From positions 3,220,501 to 3,284,500 of the forward strand of contig NZ_CP092183.1 in NCBI RefSeq assembly GCF_023499255.1: a stretch of DNA of 64,000 nucleotides. Direction: 5' to 3'. This document shows positions 61,297 to 64,000 of the stretch, piece after piece. Positions within the stretch are counted from its first letter, which is position 1. Every line of letters begins with the position of its first letter. The DNA comes from Couchioplanes caeruleus. GTDB lineage: Bacteria > Actinomycetota > Actinomycetes > Mycobacteriales > Micromonosporaceae. Under the pieces are notes generated by a model. That model did not search any database. It saw nothing but the letters and a program-made list of their open reading frames with translations, and was not told where the DNA came from. Made by a program: the position numbers and the translations under genes.

Positions 61297-62054
61297 CTCT
61301 GACACAGAACGATCACACCGACATCGGAACCCTGATCGCGTACGCGGTACAGCCCACCCAGCGTCCCGGACGCAGTCAGGAATACCGCAGGGTGCTCGGC
61401 CGATACCGTACCGAGTCCGACTTCCGGATCGCCGCCGATGCCGTTCTGCACGGTCTGTCCGCCCAGGTCCTATCCGACGGCGACTTCGGGCTTGTCCTCG
61501 GCGTCAGCCCCGAGTCGCCGTTCGCCTTCCGGGTCGGCGACATGCCCCACGCGGCGACTCGGATCGGGCGATTGGTGGCCGGTCTCGTCCTGGTCGGCGT
61601 GGCCGCCTACGCCTACCCCACACCGGCCGACCTGGAAGAAGAACGGATCCGCCGGATCACGGACGTCGAATTTGAGCAATGGATGCGCGCGATATGCGAG
61701 CGCATGCAGAAGCACGACGCCGCCGGCGAGCCCGTTCCCGACGACGGCTTGGACGAGGCGTGGCGCGCCTACCATGAGATGCCCTCCACGCTCGTCGGCG
61801 ACAGAGGCCGTGGCTCCGGACGGCTGTCACCCAAGTGCGCCCTGTACTGGGTTCGCAACATTTTGGGCTGGCTCGTGGAGCAAGGCATGGCCCGTGCCGA
61901 CAGCACCGGCGGAACCTGGATGCTCACCGAGCGATTCCGGATCCAGGTCAAGGACATGGCCAGCGAACCCGCCTACACCTTCCTGGCGGAGGTCGCCCGA
62001 CGGCCGCAGGCCGCCAACCGACCCTTCGCAGCCGACAACGGGGAGGAGGCGTGA
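61293..62054 (+). CDS. Small subunit of an SMC complex (Wadjet JetB/MksE-like)
   Basis: 253 residues. The ATG overlaps the previous stop (ATGA) and the TGA overlaps the SMC start (GTGA). RTESDFRIAADAVLHGLSAQVLSDGDFGLVLG and the following winged-helix-like section (LYWVRNILGWLVEQGMARADSTGGTWMLTERFR; family match only) fit the KITE-type subunits that bind kleisins. Length matches MksE. No catalytic residues expected. Confidence 0.55.
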   Translation: MTLTQNDHTDIGTLIAYAVQPTQRPGRSQEYRRVLGRYRTESDFRIAADAVLHGLSAQVLSDGDFGLVLGVSPESPFAFRVGDMPHAATRIGRLVAGLVLVGVAAYAYPTPADLEEERIRRITDVEFEQWMRAICERMQKHDAAGEPVPDDGLDEAWRAYHEMPSTLVGDRGRGSGRLSPKCALYWVRNILGWLVEQGMARADSTGGTWMLTERFRIQVKDMASEPAYTFLAEVARRPQAANRPFAADNGEEA

Positions 62055-64000
62055 CCTATCATCTGGCCGCGTTCCGGCTCCACTCGATCGGAGAACGATC
62101 CGCCCGCTTCACCGACGTCACGCTCGACCTCACAGCCCCGGACGGCGGTAGTAGCTACCCCGCCGATTCGGTCGTTTGGCTGCGCAACGGTGGCGGCAAA
62201 TCATCGCTGCTGTCACTGTTCTATGCGCTGCTGCTGCCAAGAGCGATCGACTTCATGGGTCGTACGGTCAAACGCAGCCTCACCGACTATGTCGACAGCG
62301 GCGACACCGCGCACACCGTTGCGGCATGGCATCCGGCCGCCTCGGACACCTTGGACGGCTCACCGGACCGTATCCTCATCACCGGCGTCGTCTATGAGTG
62401 GTCCGACCTGCGCCGGCCCGCCGACGCCGACAGGGCCCGCGACCGGCTCGACACGACCTTCTACGCGTTCTACGCGGTGCCGGGCGTACTCGACCTGCCA
62501 CGCCTTCCAATCCTCGATACCGCCGGTGAACCGCGTCGCCGGGCGGACTATGTCGCCGCTCTGAAGGAATTTGCGGCGACCTACCCGCAGGCCATGGATC
62601 TGGTCATCGCCGAGAAGCAACACGAGTGGACGGCCGCGCTGACCAGCCGAGGCCTCGACCCAGCCTTATTTCGCACGCAGAAACAGATGAATCACGTCGA
62701 GGGCGGCGTGGAGGACATGTTCCGATTTTCGTCGGCCCGCGAGTTCATCGACCTGCTCATCGATCTCACCGTCGCACCTGAAGACGCGATCGGCGTCGCG
62801 GATCGCCTGGCCTCGATCGCGTCGCTACTCGCGACCAAACCCGCTAAGACAGCCGAGCGTGATTTCTGCCTCGACTCGGCAACAGGCCTGGACCGCGTCC
62901 ACGTCTGCCAGCAGGAGGTCGGCGCGGCGGCGCTCGCCCTGCAGCAGGCCGTCCACGAGGCTGCCAAGCTGTCCGCAGCCTTCGCCGCGACCGTCTCCCA
63001 AGCGAACAGCCGAATCGAGGAGCTCGCCGAGCAGCGCGACGGCATCGAGAAGCGCCGCGCTGCTGCCGTGACCGAGGGCGGTGCCGCCTACGAGCTCGTC
63101 TACCTGTACGAGGAACGTGCCGCCCAGATGCGACTGCGCGCCGCGCAGGAGCAACTCAGCCGGGCCGATAACGACGCCAAGGATGCCGCCGGTCTCATCG
63201 AAGCATGGGAGGCAGCCGAACATTTGGTGCAGAAGCAGGAGCTGCAGGACGCGTTGGAGCGCACCCGGCGAGAGGCCGGTGAGGAACGCGAGCGCACCGC
63301 GCCATTGCGGCGCGAGCACGACGAGCACAGCGCGCGCCTGAGAACCCGGCTGCGCACCCTAGCTAGAGCACACCAGGCCGAAGCCGAAGCGGCTGCCGAA
63401 GCCGCCAAAGTGGCGAAGGCAGACGTGGTGGCCCACCGCGCCGCGGCGAAGGAAGCCGACCAGCAGGCTCAGGCAGCCGACAAGGACGCGGCGACCGCGA
63501 CAGCTCGGCTGGAGTCGCTGACCGCAGACCTGCGCACGGCCGTCCGCGACGGCGCGCTCCCGAGCGAACAGACCGATCCGGCCGAGCACGACGCCGTTCT
63601 CGCCGAACAGCACGTGACCCTCACGGGCGTTCTGGAAGAGATCCAGAGCCGTCGTGAACAGCGCCCGGCGGTTCGACGCTCACTGATGAGCACACTAACC
63701 ATGCAGACGGGCGAGCAGGTCCGGCTCGACGCGGAACACACCCGGCTTGCGGAGGAACGCGCCGCACTTGCCGAACGCGCTTCCAAGCTGGTCGCCCGCG
63801 AACGAGTGCAGGATCTGACCGAGGCAACCGGCGACGCCCCTGTTGATCTCTGGGCCGAGGCGGACACCCTGACCCGCCGGCTGTCAGACGCGATCGTCGA
63901 TACCGACATGGCCCTCGTCCGGCTTGAGGCCGAACGCATCGACGACCAGCGCATCCTCGACGTACACGCGCGCACCGGGCTCCTACCTACCACCCTCGAC
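62051..64000 (+). CDS. SMC-like ATPase (Wadjet JetC/MksB-like), truncated by the window end
   Basis: 650 codons are visible, open to the right edge. The head begins FRLHSIGERSARFTDVTLDL and the nucleotide loop VWLRNGGGKSSLLSLFYALLLP at ~42-63. The first Gly of the SMC GxNGxGKS motif is replaced (L-R-N-G-G-G-K-S). ALFRTQKQMNHVEGG and FIDLLIDLTVAPEDAIGVADRL follow. From about 290 on the protein is coiled coil rich in Ala, Glu and Arg. A JetD-type nuclease would be expected beyond the edge if this is Wadjet. Confidence 0.65.
   Translation, partial: MTYHLAAFRLHSIGERSARFTDVTLDLTAPDGGSSYPADSVVWLRNGGGKSSLLSLFYALLLPRAIDFMGRTVKRSLTDYVDSGDTAHTVAAWHPAASDTLDGSPDRILITGVVYEWSDLRRPADADRARDRLDTTFYAFYAVPGVLDLPRLPILDTAGEPRRRADYVAALKEFAATYPQAMDLVIAEKQHEWTAALTSRGLDPALFRTQKQMNHVEGGVEDMFRFSSAREFIDLLIDLTVAPEDAIGVADRLASIASLLATKPAKTAERDFCLDSATGLDRVHVCQQEVGAAALALQQAVHEAAKLSAAFAATVSQANSRIEELAEQRDGIEKRRAAAVTEGGAAYELVYLYEERAAQMRLRAAQEQLSRADNDAKDAAGLIEAWEAAEHLVQKQELQDALERTRREAGEERERTAPLRREHDEHSARLRTRLRTLARAHQAEAEAAAEAAKVAKADVVAHRAAAKEADQQAQAADKDAATATARLESLTADLRTAVRDGALPSEQTDPAEHDAVLAEQHVTLTGVLEEIQSRREQRPAVRRSLMSTLTMQTGEQVRLDAEHTRLAEERAALAERASKLVARERVQDLTEATGDAPVDLWAEADTLTRRLSDAIVDTDMALVRLEAERIDDQRILDVHARTGLLPTTLD

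Overview
The window is high-GC actinobacterial DNA, most likely Micromonosporaceae or a close relative. The grounds are the codon bias, mycothiol/thioredoxin-era arsenic genes, several apparently leaderless starts, many ATGA/GTGA overlaps, and an actinomycete integrative conjugative element (AICE). Nearly everything here is accessory DNA: heavy-metal resistance, a mobile element and phage or plasmid defence.

0-10.9 kb is an arsenic island. A leftward operon encodes a double-domain ArsR, an ACR3 arsenite pump, an ArsC with an N-terminal helical domain, an ArsN1-type acetyltransferase, a short ArsC and thioredoxin reductase. A strong terminator follows. A second leftward unit holds an ArsR-ArsC fusion, a frameshifted ArsC and an FAD oxidoreductase cut by the window edge. 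Rightward lie two ArsO-like flavoproteins around an MFS transporter. Four copies of ATCAG-N6-CTGAT tie the ArsR system together.

10.9-17 kb is a decaying metal island between IS21 remnants (istB left, istA right). It has a CmtR-like regulator, a CDF-type transporter, a CadD with an early stop, a frameshifted ACR3/BASS transporter and a MerR unit whose two neighbours are frameshifted. Beyond it are a VOC protein and a thioredoxin-like protein.

17-30.4 kb holds defence-like genes. A tandem pair of paralogues (one with an ATA at its start position) follows a GNAT-domain protein plus nuclease-STAND-TPR operon. Then come an orphan gene and a 1654-residue Avs-like nuclease/STAND protein.

30.4-43.0 kb is a complete AICE between identical 43-bp copies of the 3' part of a tRNA-Pro gene. 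It carries integrase, excisionase, a RepA-like ATPase, a prim-pol, an FtsK/TraB translocase, Spd-like small proteins, a GntR regulator with two operators, a lectin and a glycosyltransferase as cargo, two 9-bp iteron arrays and a candidate transfer locus. Neither att copy keeps the 5' half of the tRNA, which implies tandem accretion.

43-64 kb is a second defence block. It starts with a UvrD-RecB helicase-nuclease. A six-gene leftward operon follows: a type III-like Mod and Res, an SF1 helicase, an unknown protein, a RecB-like nuclease and another unknown. Divergent from it is an SMC-like ATPase with a small partner. Last is a three-gene SMC/kleisin-type (Wadjet/MksBEF-like) cluster that runs off the right edge. 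The Mod/Res/helicase/nuclease operon with its divergent SMC gene is the best candidate here for an undescribed system.
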